Shown piece by piece: positions 14,978-22,423 of a DNA stretch of 24,628 bases. Source of the DNA: JAZGAE01 sp036475545 (GTDB lineage: Bacteria > Pseudomonadota > Alphaproteobacteria > DATDPM01); NCBI GenBank assembly GCA_036475545.1, contig JAZGAE010000102.1, positions 1 through 24,628 of the forward strand, in the 5' to 3' direction. The position numbers and the translations under genes were made by a program. The notes below the pieces were generated by a model. It did no database searches. It was given only the letters and a program-made list of their open reading frames with translations, and had not been told where the DNA came from. Positions within the stretch are counted from its first letter, which is position 1. Every line of letters begins with the position of its first letter.

Positions 14978-16633
14978 ATGACAGGGAATAGAGGGATTGT
15001 GATCCCGATTCTTCCAGCAACCCAAAGGGGCGGACGCCCCAGCACCAAGAGGGGGGCCCTCAGCCTCGGCGTCCCGGACGCGCTGGGGAACGTGGTGCAG
15101 GAGCTGCTGAAGCACTCGGGCCTCGCCATCTACGTCTTCGACCTCGAGTCCAAGCGCCTGTACATCAACGACCTATACCGCGACATTTACAATCACGTCG
15201 TCCTCGAGCCGGCCCGCGCCGAAGGCGGATCGTTGCCGCTGCCGGAGACGCTCGAATCGGTCATCGAGGAAGTCAGCCGAACCGGCAAGCGGAAAATCCG
15301 CGCCGAGCGGGTCAACTTCGCCGCTTGCACCAAGCATTTCAAGGCTCATCACTTTCCCGTTTACCGCGCCGGCGATCTCGTCGCCGTCGCGGGGATGTAT
15401 TACGACATCACGCACCAAACCCTCGCGTTGGACGAGGCCAGGGAAAGCCAGACCCGGCTCGACGACGTGATCCGCTCGACCTCGGACTGGGTCTGGGAGA
15501 CCGACTCGGAAGGCCGGATCACTTTCATGTCCGACCGCATCACGGAGGCGCTGGGCCACCCGCCGTCCATTCTCGTCGGGCGCGAGCTGCTCGAGGTCGG
15601 AGGTTTCCGGGATGGCGACGGCAACCATGTCGAGGGCCGCGGCGTCTTCGAGCAGTCGCGGCCGTTCCGCAACAGGCTGTTCGAAATCCGCGACCACGAG
15701 GGCGCGGCGCGGCGCATCCACCTCAGCGGGGTCCCGGTGTTCAACCCCGAGTCCGGCAGGCTCGCCGGCTATCGCGGCACCGGCACCGACATCACCGCGC
15801 GCCACGTCGCCGAGGAAACGGCGCGCCGATCGAAGCGCGATCTCGAGGCCATGCTCGAGGAGCTCAAGAACAAGAACCTGCAACTGGAGGCGGCCTTCGA
15901 CAAGGTACTGGCGGCCAGCAAGGTAAAGGGCGAATTCCTCGCCGCGATGAGCCATGAGCTGCGCACGCCGCTCAACGCCATCATCGGCTTCGCCGAAGTG
16001 ATGGTGCTCAACACCTTCGGCGACCTGCCTCCCAAATACGGATCCTACGTCAGGGAGATCATCGACGCCGCCAAGCACCTTCTCGCCAAGATCGACGGCA
16101 TCCTGGACGTCGCCAACGCCGAGAACAACGGGGTCACCCTGTCCGTCGAGCCCACCGCCCTCAAGGACGTGATCGACAGGTCCCTGACCCAGGTCGCGGC
16201 CCGCGCCGAAGAAAAACGGATCGACACGTCGGCGGTGCGCGTCGACGAGGACTGGGTGCTCGATGTCGATCCTGAGAGGACGGAACAGATCTTCACCAAC
16301 CTCCTGAGCAATGCCATCAAGTTCACGACCGAGCGCGGCGCGGTCGGCCTCGACGTTTCCCCGGGGGCCGAGGGCATGCTCGACATCACCGTGTGGGACA
16401 CGGGCATCGGCATTCCGCCCGAAAAGCAAGAGGCGGTTTTCGAGAGTTTCAACCAGATCCACGAAGGGATCTTCACGCGCACCCAGGAAGGCACCGGGAT
16501 CGGCCTCACCGTCGCCCGCCACATGGCCGCGCTCATGGGCGGCGACATCACGCTGGAGAGCGCGCCGGGCCAGGGAAGCCGCTTCATCGTCACCCTTCCC
16601 CTCGCCGTGCAAGGCCAAGGCGACGCCGGCTGA
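14978..16633 (+). CDS. Soluble PAS-domain sensor histidine kinase, 551 aa
   Basis: A cytoplasmic two-component kinase without membrane segments. Two PAS-like domains (about 40-150 and 160-275, the second ending YRGTGTDITARH) precede a coiled coil (about 280-312), the HisKA domain with phospho-acceptor H326 in SHELRTPLNAIIGFAEVM, and the HATPase domain with the N-box N445 (NLLSNAIKFT), DTGIGI (474-479) and GTGIGLTVARHM (506-516). The SHELRTPLNAIIGFxEVM sequence with a following FGxL...Y is typical of the DivJ/PleC/PdhS group that acts on DivK upstream of CtrA in alphaproteobacteria. No receiver or response regulator is encoded nearby. The ATG at 14978 follows GGGGG. The gene sits between two CtrA-box-bearing DUF2336 genes. 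Confidence 0.93.
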   Translation: MTGNRGIVIPILPATQRGGRPSTKRGALSLGVPDALGNVVQELLKHSGLAIYVFDLESKRLYINDLYRDIYNHVVLEPARAEGGSLPLPETLESVIEEVSRTGKRKIRAERVNFAACTKHFKAHHFPVYRAGDLVAVAGMYYDITHQTLALDEARESQTRLDDVIRSTSDWVWETDSEGRITFMSDRITEALGHPPSILVGRELLEVGGFRDGDGNHVEGRGVFEQSRPFRNRLFEIRDHEGAARRIHLSGVPVFNPESGRLAGYRGTGTDITARHVAEETARRSKRDLEAMLEELKNKNLQLEAAFDKVLAASKVKGEFLAAMSHELRTPLNAIIGFAEVMVLNTFGDLPPKYGSYVREIIDAAKHLLAKIDGILDVANAENNGVTLSVEPTALKDVIDRSLTQVAARAEEKRIDTSAVRVDEDWVLDVDPERTEQIFTNLLSNAIKFTTERGAVGLDVSPGAEGMLDITVWDTGIGIPPEKQEAVFESFNQIHEGIFTRTQEGTGIGLTVARHMAALMGGDITLESAPGQGSRFIVTLPLAVQGQGDAG

Positions 16634-16695
16634 GCGGCGCGCTTGGCCGCCCCGAGACGCCCGAAAACCTCTCGCCGGGTCAGAGTTGGCATCGA

Positions 16696-16712
16696 CCGCC
16701 GCGCCGCGGCGG
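16696..16712. terminator. GC hairpin between convergent genes
   Basis: CCGCCGC (16696-16702) pairs with GCGGCGG (16706-16712) around a 3-nt loop in the gap between the kinase gene and the convergent DUF2336-B gene. It has no T-tract, so it is only a possible bidirectional transcription end. Confidence 0.3.
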
Positions 16713-16804
16713 CGCCGGCGCGCGCCGAAAAGACGGTTAAGGAGGGGGCCCTTCGCGCGGGAAGCGTGCTCGGGTCGCCGACGGGCCGGCGAGGTCAGGC
16801 GGGC

Positions 16805-17926
16805 CTAAGCGGCGGCTGCGCCCAGTTTGCCGAGCTTGCTCATGAGGTAGTCCAGGTTGTCCGAGCCGATCGTGCCTATGCTCTCGAACTGGGTCAAGAT
16901 CCGCTCCAGCACCCGGCATTTATACCGGTCGCGGTCGTTCGGGCCGCAGTCGAAGTCGGTCTCCCGAAGGACCTCGATGGCGGTGCGCATGGCCGGAAAC
17001 AGGATCTTCGGCAGGTTCGCCTTGTCGTAGAGCGCCTCGAGGCCCAGCGAGCCCTCGTCGTGGATCAGCATCCGGGCGTTGGTGATGGGGACCTCGGCCA
17101 ACGTCGCGAGGCTGGCCTCGAAAAACGCGATGTCGCCCATGCACAGCGCGCGCAGGATGATGGTGGGCGTGAGCCTGCCGTTGGCCTTGAGCTGGCCGAC
17201 GAGCCGCTCGACGTCCAATTCGTCCGACTCTTCCGAGAGCAACTTCATCGTCGCGCGCTCGCGGCTTTGCAGGATCAGGTCGCTGGCGACGGCGCCCGCA
17301 AGCTCGTGATGGGTCACCAGGTATTCCTGCATGGCTTCGGAAACCAGCGTGACCAAGCGCTCAGCCACGGTTATGGGGAGTCTCCCGCGGCGCACCATCG
17401 GGGACTTGACCGCGTCGCTGGAGCCGAACTTGTCCAGGGCCTTTTGCAGCGACCGCTCCGAGAGGTCGGCGCCCTCGTTGCTCACCACCGCGGCAACGAT
17501 GTCCTCCCGCTCGGTCTTGACGAGGGCGTCGGCCAGCTCCGACGAGACCGTCTCGCGCTGGGCGACGGCCATCTGCTTCATCGGGCTTTGGGTCCGCACG
17601 ATCTCGACCAGATCGGCGTCCGTGAGCACGTCCGAAAACTGGAGCATGGGGAGCGCCACCGCGTCCACGTCCCGGGCAAGCGACGCGGCGATGTCGTGCG
17701 GGAGCTCGTCGCACTCCTTGAGATGGTTGGAGAGCGCCTCGCGGACCAGAACCTCCGCGTCCTTCACCATCTTTCGGATGATGTCCTCCGCGATCAAGCG
17801 CTCGTGCAGCGTGAGAGCCCCGCCATCGAACTCGGTGGCGATCTTGACCGCGGTTTGCGCCCGCACCTGCGCCGAGGAGTTGGAAAGAAGGCGGCTGACG
17901 TCCGCCTCGGTCAGTCTGTCGGTCAT
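16805..17926 (-). CDS. DUF2336 protein B, 373 aa
   Basis: A second DUF2336 protein on the opposite strand, convergent with the kinase gene. The family start MTDRLTEADVSRLLSNSSAQVRAQTAVKIATEF is at the N-terminus; later blocks are HERLIAEDIIRKMVKDAEVLVREALSNHLKE, LPHDIAASLARDVDAVALPMLQFSDVLTDADLVEIVR, and the C-terminal RDRYKCRVLERILTQFE followed by DNLDYLMSKL. It is only distantly similar to protein A, so they are not a recent duplication. I chose the ATG at 17926 over the in-frame ATG at 18001: the family sequence begins there, and the CtrA box at 18035-18049 would put the transcript start near 18007, leaving almost no leader for the longer form. It is soluble with no known catalytic motif. 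Confidence 0.9.
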   Translation of the reverse strand: MTDRLTEADVSRLLSNSSAQVRAQTAVKIATEFDGGALTLHERLIAEDIIRKMVKDAEVLVREALSNHLKECDELPHDIAASLARDVDAVALPMLQFSDVLTDADLVEIVRTQSPMKQMAVAQRETVSSELADALVKTEREDIVAAVVSNEGADLSERSLQKALDKFGSSDAVKSPMVRRGRLPITVAERLVTLVSEAMQEYLVTHHELAGAVASDLILQSRERATMKLLSEESDELDVERLVGQLKANGRLTPTIILRALCMGDIAFFEASLATLAEVPITNARMLIHDEGSLGLEALYDKANLPKILFPAMRTAIEVLRETDFDCGPNDRDRYKCRVLERILTQFESIGTIGSDNLDYLMSKLGKLGAAAA

Positions 17927-17928
17927 CG

Positions 17929-18071
17929 GATTCCGGTGCCAAGCCACGTCATTAACGATTCCCCCGGACCCGGCCGGGAACGCCGCGGTGCCCGTCTGCA
18001 TCGCGGACTCGGCCCCAATTTGCGCTCGTACCCGTTAATACATTCTTAAATCGGCACATTCTTAAATCGGC
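17929..18071 (-). promoter_or_regulatory. DUF2336-B upstream region: CtrA box, 16-bp tandem repeat, GANTC sites
   Basis: A perfect CtrA box TTAA-TACATTC-TTAA lies at 18035-18049. The 16-bp unit ACATTCTTAAATCGGC occurs twice without a gap (18040-18055 and 18056-18071), so a third TTAA half-site sits at 18062-18065. Three GANTC sites lie at 17929-17933, 17957-17961 and 18006-18010. The remainder of the gap to the cytochrome c gene, 18072-18293, shows no gene; it presumably holds the cytochrome promoter. Confidence 0.75.
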
Positions 18072-18293
18072 TAAAATCCGGGCCCCGGGTAGGCGGCCAC
18101 CCCGCGCGACGGGGGGCCGCGCGGTTTATTCCCGGGGCGTATAGCGCGCGTCCGCAAAACGCGCCGCCGGGGCGGCGGTGACGCGCCGGGCGCAAAGGGT
18201 TGCGGCGGCGTCCGTGGTTGCAGCCCCTATCACGGCTATGCATAATGCGCCCACCCATCGGCCCGAACAGGCACACCTTCAGGGGAGACTCAC

Positions 18294-18683
18294 ATGGCAA
18301 CAGGCAAGTTTCTGGCCCTGGCGCTGGCATCCGCCGCTCTCGTGGCCGCCGGCCCGGCCTTTGCGGGAGACGCGGACGAGGGCAAGAAATTGTTCAAGAA
18401 GCATTTGTGCTTCGCCTGTCACAAACTCAAGCCAGGCAAGAACGGCGTCGGACCCACCCTCGCGGGGGTTTGGGGCCAGGAGGCGGCCAACGCCGACGGC
18501 TTCAAATACACCAAGGCGCTCTCGGAGTCGGGCATCGTCTGGAACGAGGAAACCATGGACGAGTGGGTTCAGAACCCCAAGGCGATGGTCAAGGGCACGA
18601 AGATGATCCTGGCCAAGCCGGTCAAGAACGCCGAGGACCGGGCCGACCTCATCTCCTACCTCGAGGAAGCGACGAGCGAGTAA
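18294..18683 (+). CDS. Periplasmic class I cytochrome c, 129 aa
   Basis: A small c-type cytochrome that carries electrons in the periplasm. The signal peptide covers residues 1-24 (cleavage after AFA). The heme motif is CFACH (39-43), and the likely sixth ligand is M104 in GTKMILAKPVKNAEDRADLISYL, an ending typical of the mitochondrial-type c2/c550 group. The middle segment NGVGPTLAGVWGQEAANADGFKYTKAL is also typical of that group. The ATG at 18294 follows GGGGAGA. It is monocistronic: the next gene lies on the other strand. The electron partners are not encoded here, although the P460-like protein encoded at 19791 is another heme protein. Confidence 0.95.
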   Translation: MATGKFLALALASAALVAAGPAFAGDADEGKKLFKKHLCFACHKLKPGKNGVGPTLAGVWGQEAANADGFKYTKALSESGIVWNEETMDEWVQNPKAMVKGTKMILAKPVKNAEDRADLISYLEEATSE

Positions 18684-18811
18684 CGCGGGCGCGCCGCCCG
18701 TCGGGCGCTCAAGGCCGCCGTATCTCGCTTAATCCTGGCCACGGCTGGCGATGAAAGCCGCGGCCCGTTGCTCTCCGCGGCCCGGAGGCGGCGGCGGGCG
18801 ACGTGCTCGTT

Positions 18812-19525
18812 TCATGCCGTCTTCTCGAGGGCGGCCTGAATCCGGCGGATCTGGTCGTCCACCGAGATCCCCAGTCTTGAGGTGACCTCGAGGTGGCGGT
18901 CTTCGTACACGTCGACCTCTGGGTGGGACGCCGCCCACGTCGCGACGGCTTCGTCGCGCTCCCCCAAGAGGTCCTCTATCTGCGGCCGGAACAGGCGGAC
19001 CATGGCGGTGACCCAGCGGTTCACCGGCCACGACGGGCGGGTGTGGTCGATGGCGAAGCACTCCAGCATGGTGCGCACGTCGTCGGCCGTGTACCAGGTC
19101 TCGCCCGTGACCCAGCGGTTGGTGGTGAAGAGGCCGATCGGCAACCCCTTCGGGTCCATCGAGATCGCGATCAGGTGGCAAAGCGCGTCGTTTTCGCCCT
19201 TGGGCGGCTCGTAGCCGGGGATCGGCAGCGGTTCTAGCCGCGGCGGCATGCCCTTGGGCCTCAAGAAGGTGTGGAAGTGCCCGTGCTCACCCGGCCGCTT
19301 ATCCTTGGGATGGGCGTGGTAGTAGTACTGCGAGTGGGTCCCGCGGTCGTAGACGTCGCCCTCGGGGTAGTGGTTCCATTCACAGAAGGTGCCTTGCCCC
19401 CGCAATAACTCGCCGACGATGTTGTCGCCGGTGTTGTTGAGCACCCGCACGCTCTCGAGCGCCGTCTCTCCGGCGGCCGCCATCTTCTCGAGTTGCTCCC
19501 GCGGGGTGCGACTAAAATCCTTCAC
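18812..19525 (-). CDS. DUF6969-like protein, 237 aa
   Basis: An uncharacterised cytosolic protein. I recognise a family pattern, which I believe is DUF6969: DNIVGELLRGQGTFCEWNHYPEGDVYD, QYYYHAHP, RPGEHGHFHTFLRPKGMP, LCHLIAISMDPKGLPIGLFTTNRWVTGETWYTADD and RPSWPVNRWVTAMVRLFRPQIEDLL. Several His, Glu and Tyr residues (HYPEGDVYD, YYYHAH, EHGHFH) could bind a metal, but no function is established. I took the GTG at 19525, giving MKDFSRTPREQLEKMAAAGE, because family members start near there. An ATG at 19591 would extend it by 22 residues without obvious conservation. It is divergent from the Cys-rich gene at 19791 and shares the gap with it. Confidence 0.8.
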   Translation of the reverse strand: MKDFSRTPREQLEKMAAAGETALESVRVLNNTGDNIVGELLRGQGTFCEWNHYPEGDVYDRGTHSQYYYHAHPKDKRPGEHGHFHTFLRPKGMPPRLEPLPIPGYEPPKGENDALCHLIAISMDPKGLPIGLFTTNRWVTGETWYTADDVRTMLECFAIDHTRPSWPVNRWVTAMVRLFRPQIEDLLGERDEAVATWAASHPEVDVYEDRHLEVTSRLGISVDDQIRRIQAALEKTA

Positions 19526-19688
19526 GACTGTCCATTTGAGGCAACGGGGACCGGCGGTCAACCGGCGGCCGGCTATCAAACCATGGCGCAAGCGCGAGCC
19601 GCAAGAGCCCGGGGACGGCCACGGGCGCGGAATTCCTCGTCATTCGGCGCCTTGGTCGACGGCACCTGCGAACCGGTCACAAACACGT

Positions 19689-19704
19689 GAAGTAACGTTA
19701 CTTC
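19689..19704. promoter_or_regulatory. Perfect 16-bp palindrome (candidate operator)
   Basis: GAAGTAACGTTACTTC is a perfect inverted repeat in the gap between the divergent DUF6969-like and Cys-rich genes, about 87 nt before the latter. This is the normal form of a dimeric repressor site (TetR- or MarR-like). No regulator gene lies nearby, and I could not place convincing -35/-10 elements around it. Confidence 0.55.
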
Positions 19705-19790
19705 GCAACGTCAGGACATGGATTTAATCTAATTCCACACAGCGCGCCGAGTGCCTCTTATACAAAAATACATTCGTTCGGGAGATAAAG

Positions 19791-20798
19791 ATGAAGCCCC
19801 TGAAAGCAAGGCTGCTGTACGGAACCGTACTGCCGCTCATGGTCGGAGTCGGAGTGGCTGTCACCGGGGAAGCGATCACCATCAAGATCGGGAATGCCAC
19901 GCAGCTTGCGGCGAACCCGTGCGCCGCGAAGAACCCGTGCAACCCGTGTGCGGCCAAGAACCCGTGCAATCCCTGCGCGGCCAAGAACCCGTGCAATCCG
20001 TGCGCGGCCAAGAACCCATGCGCCCCTTGCGGACCCTGCGGCCCATGTGGTCCTTGCGGCGCAGCGGCTGGCGGGATGGGCAGTGACTGTTACGTGCCGC
20101 GCCTTGCCAAGGCCGCTCCGCATCCATGCGGACCGTGTGCGCCCAAGAGCCCGTGCGCGCCCTGTGGCCCGTGCGCACCCTGCGCGGCGAAGAGCCCATG
20201 CGGGCCGTGTGCGGCGAACCCGTGCGCGGCCAAGAACCCGTGCAACCCCTGCGCGGCCAAGAACCCGTGCGGGCCGTGCGGCGCCGCGGCGGCGGCCGAG
20301 ATCACCGCGGACGAGGCAGCGACCCTTTACGGCTGCCTGATCAAGGAAATGCGGGCGGCCTATGCCAAGTCGGGCCACCGGGCGGCGACCAGGCATTTCG
20401 ACTGGCCCCGCTACAACACGGCGCCTTATGTCTCGGCCACCCATGGCGGGCGCTACGTCAACAACACCGCGAACAAGACTGCCAAGGCTTACGGCAAGTT
20501 CGAAAAAGCCGGCGTCATGCCGGCTGGGTCCGTGCTCGCCAAGAACAGCTTTTCGGTGAGGCCGAACGGGCAGGCCGTGCTGGGGCCCCTTTTCCTCATG
20601 GAGAAGATGGGCAAGGGCTTCAGCCCGGCCGGCGGGAACTGGCGTTTCACCATGATCATGCCCGACGGCAGCGTCTTCGGGACGACCAAGGGCAAAGGAT
20701 CCAAAAAGATGGAGTTCTGCGTCGAGTGCCATGGCGCCGTCGCGGAAGAGCAGGATTACATGATGTTCCTGCCCGAGGAATATCGAACCGGTTTTTAA
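19791..20798 (+). CDS. Secreted Cys-rich repeat protein with cytochrome P460-like heme domain, 335 aa
   Basis: The N-terminus (about 1-28) is a signal sequence or anchor. Residues 42-90 and 111-164 are built from repeats of NPCAAK, NPCNPC and GPC type: 26 Cys fall between 44 and 163, spaced mostly 3 or 6 apart. From about 175 the protein resembles the cytochrome P460 domain: YGCLIKEMRAAY, FDWPRYNTAPYVSATHGGRYVNNTAN, GNWRFTMIMPDG and the heme motif CVECH (310-314), ending FLPEEYRTGF. P460-type proteins carry a c-type heme with an added crosslink to a protein residue and act on small nitrogen compounds or have unknown substrates. The Cys array could bind metal or form a disulfide stack; that is inference. 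The ATG follows GGGAG; a strong terminator follows. Confidence 0.85.
   Translation: MKPLKARLLYGTVLPLMVGVGVAVTGEAITIKIGNATQLAANPCAAKNPCNPCAAKNPCNPCAAKNPCNPCAAKNPCAPCGPCGPCGPCGAAAGGMGSDCYVPRLAKAAPHPCGPCAPKSPCAPCGPCAPCAAKSPCGPCAANPCAAKNPCNPCAAKNPCGPCGAAAAAEITADEAATLYGCLIKEMRAAYAKSGHRAATRHFDWPRYNTAPYVSATHGGRYVNNTANKTAKAYGKFEKAGVMPAGSVLAKNSFSVRPNGQAVLGPLFLMEKMGKGFSPAGGNWRFTMIMPDGSVFGTTKGKGSKKMEFCVECHGAVAEEQDYMMFLPEEYRTGF
19914..20282 (+). repeat. Coding repeat array (NPCAAK / GPC units)
   Basis: The DNA of the Cys-rich part contains imperfect repeats of an 18-nt unit for NPCAAK and 9-nt units for NPC/GPC, in two blocks (19914-20060 and 20121-20282). Codons vary between units (TGC and TGT; AAC and AAT; CCG, CCC and CCA), so the array is not a fresh duplication and is under selection at the protein level. 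It is not a CRISPR. Confidence 0.85.
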
Positions 20799-20823
20799 CC
20801 CCCGGCATCAGCCGGAACTTGGG

Positions 20824-20859
20824 GGGTGGGCGACGGACACGTTGCCCACCCATTTTTTT
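20824..20859 (+). terminator. Strong intrinsic terminator after the Cys-rich gene
   Basis: GGGTGGGC (20824-20831) pairs perfectly with GCCCACCC (20844-20851); GAC and GTT inside the loop extend the stem. After one A a run of seven T follows (20853-20859). It ends the transcript about 25 nt after the stop codon of the Cys-rich gene. Confidence 0.9.
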
Positions 20860-20930
20860 CGACCAGCTCGGCCCCGCGGGGGCCCGCGTATGGGCCTCGG
20901 GCGCACCCTTTGGCAGCAGCCAGCGCCCGA

Positions 20931-22172
20931 CTAGGCCGGCGCCGCGGCCAGCGCGTACTCTTTCGGCGGGGGAAGGAGGCGGTCGACGACGGCGGCGCCT
21001 ACCGCGTCGCCCCAGACGTTGACCGAGGTGCGGAAACGGTCGAGGAACCAGTCCACGGAAAGCAGCAGCCCGATGCCCTCGAGCGGCAGGCCCACCGCAT
21101 TGAGAACGATCACCATCGTAACCAGCCCCGCCTCGGGAATGCCGGCGGCGCCGATGGCGGCCAGCGTCGCGGTGATGAAGACGACGGTCTGCTGACCGAT
21201 TCCCATTTCGATCCCGTAGGCCTGGGCGATGAACATGACGGCGGCCGCCTCATAGAGCGCGGTGCCGTTCATGTTGACCGTGCTCCCGAGCGGCAGGACG
21301 AACTTGACCGCGCGCTTGTCGATCCGCTTTTCGCGCGCGCATTCCATGGTCACCGGAAGGGTGGCGGACGAGCTCGCCGTACCGAACGCGGTCAACAGGG
21401 CGCGCAGGAGGCCGACCAAGTAGTCCATCCCGCGCCCGGCAATGAAGACCAGGATCAGCGCCAGCACCACGAATTGCACGGCGAGGCCGCTCAACACCGT
21501 CGCGATGTGAAGGCCCACGGCCTGGATCTCGCTCATGAAGGCCTCGCCGCCGCCCGCCTGGCCGAGCCTCGCCGCGACCAGGGCGAAGATGCCCACCGGC
21601 GAGAAGTACATGAGCCACGTCACCATCTTCATCATCGCCTCGTTGAACCCGTTGAAGAAGGCGATGACGTGCTCGCCGACCCTGCCCAGAGTGGTGAGGG
21701 CGGCGGAGAACACGATGGCGAAGACGATGAGCGGCAGAAGCTGGGTCTCGGCGGCCGCCGCCACGAGGTTGGGCGTGATCAGGGAGGACAGAATGTCGGT
21801 GGCGCCGACGTCCTTCCTCGCGAGGACCTCCGGCGCCAGGCCGGCCGTCTCGAACTGCAGGCCGACCCCGGGTTGAATCAGGTTCACGAGGATGAGCCCG
21901 ATCAACACCGCAATGGCGGTGGTGGAGACGAAATAGACCAGCGTAATCCCCCCGAGGCGGCCGAGCTTGCGGACGTCCCCGAGGGAGGCGACGCCGCTGA
22001 CGATGGCCGCAAACACGAGGGGGATGATCATCATCTTGAGGGCGTCCAGGAACAGCTTGCCGAGCCAGGCAACCCTCGTCATCTCATCGCCCCAGACCCA
22101 GCCCGAGTAAATGCCGCCGATCACCCCGACCAGGATCAGGACCAAGAGGATTACGGCGTGTCTATGCGGCAT
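20931..22172 (-). CDS. DAACS-family dicarboxylate/glutamate:cation symporter, 413 aa
   Basis: A membrane symporter of the sodium/proton dicarboxylate (DctA/GltP) family that takes up C4-dicarboxylates, glutamate or aspartate. The sequence shows about eight hydrophobic helices and the family hallmarks: the serine-rich hairpin SSSATLP (267-273), NMNGT (300-304), the second hairpin AAIGAAGIPEAGL (338-350), and DWFLDRFRTSVNVWGDAVG (374-392), whose Arg and Asp contact the substrate. The ATG at 22172 starts MPHRHAVILLVLILVGVIGG, a normal first helix. The exact substrate cannot be told from sequence; the family includes C4-dicarboxylate, glutamate and aspartate carriers. It is single on its strand, and the divergent apt gene starts about 250 nt away. 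Confidence 0.95.
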   Translation of the reverse strand: MPHRHAVILLVLILVGVIGGIYSGWVWGDEMTRVAWLGKLFLDALKMMIIPLVFAAIVSGVASLGDVRKLGRLGGITLVYFVSTTAIAVLIGLILVNLIQPGVGLQFETAGLAPEVLARKDVGATDILSSLITPNLVAAAAETQLLPLIVFAIVFSAALTTLGRVGEHVIAFFNGFNEAMMKMVTWLMYFSPVGIFALVAARLGQAGGGEAFMSEIQAVGLHIATVLSGLAVQFVVLALILVFIAGRGMDYLVGLLRALLTAFGTASSSATLPVTMECAREKRIDKRAVKFVLPLGSTVNMNGTALYEAAAVMFIAQAYGIEMGIGQQTVVFITATLAAIGAAGIPEAGLVTMVIVLNAVGLPLEGIGLLLSVDWFLDRFRTSVNVWGDAVGAAVVDRLLPPPKEYALAAAPA

Positions 22173-22326
22173 GCCTTGCGGTTTTCTGGCTTGACGGGAC
22201 GCGGCGGGCGCAACTGCGGGCGGCGCCGGCCCAGGGGAAGAGCCGGCCCAGGGGGGTATCGGCCGGCCGCGGGCGGGAGCGGTCTAGCGGCAGAGCGCGG
22301 ATGATGGAGCCCCCCTTAGCGATCGA

Positions 22327-22370
22327 TCCCGGGCCAGGTGCCCGTCGGCGGGCGATTGCCTGGCCCGGGA
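22327..22370 (+). promoter_or_regulatory. Large hairpin in the apt leader
   Basis: TCCCGGGCCAGG (22327-22338) pairs perfectly with CCTGGCCCGGGA (22359-22370), and inside it GCCCG (22340-22344) pairs with CGGGC (22349-22353) around TCGG. It is a two-part stem ending 53 nt before the apt start codon. It has no T-tract and may be a leader regulatory structure. It does not match the purine riboswitch. Confidence 0.5.
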
Positions 22371-22423
22371 CGGAAGGATACCATGGGCCACCGAGGGCGC
22401 AACATCAGCTTCAGCGGCTTTGC

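Noticed and set aside
14971..14991. Alternative ATG at 14971 for the kinase gene
   Set aside because: That frame ends after six codons; the kinase frame starts at 14978.
16643..18049. 468-codon plus-strand frame opposite DUF2336-B
   Set aside because: No family features; the minus-strand DUF2336 protein is well recognised and has its own upstream CtrA box.
19914..20282. Regular short repeats resembling a CRISPR
   Set aside because: The units are 9-18 nt, in frame, with synonymous variation, and encode a Cys-rich protein; there are no spacers or cas genes.
20826..22304. 492-codon plus-strand frame opposite the symporter
   Set aside because: Asp/Arg/His-rich shadow; the minus-strand symporter carries all family motifs.
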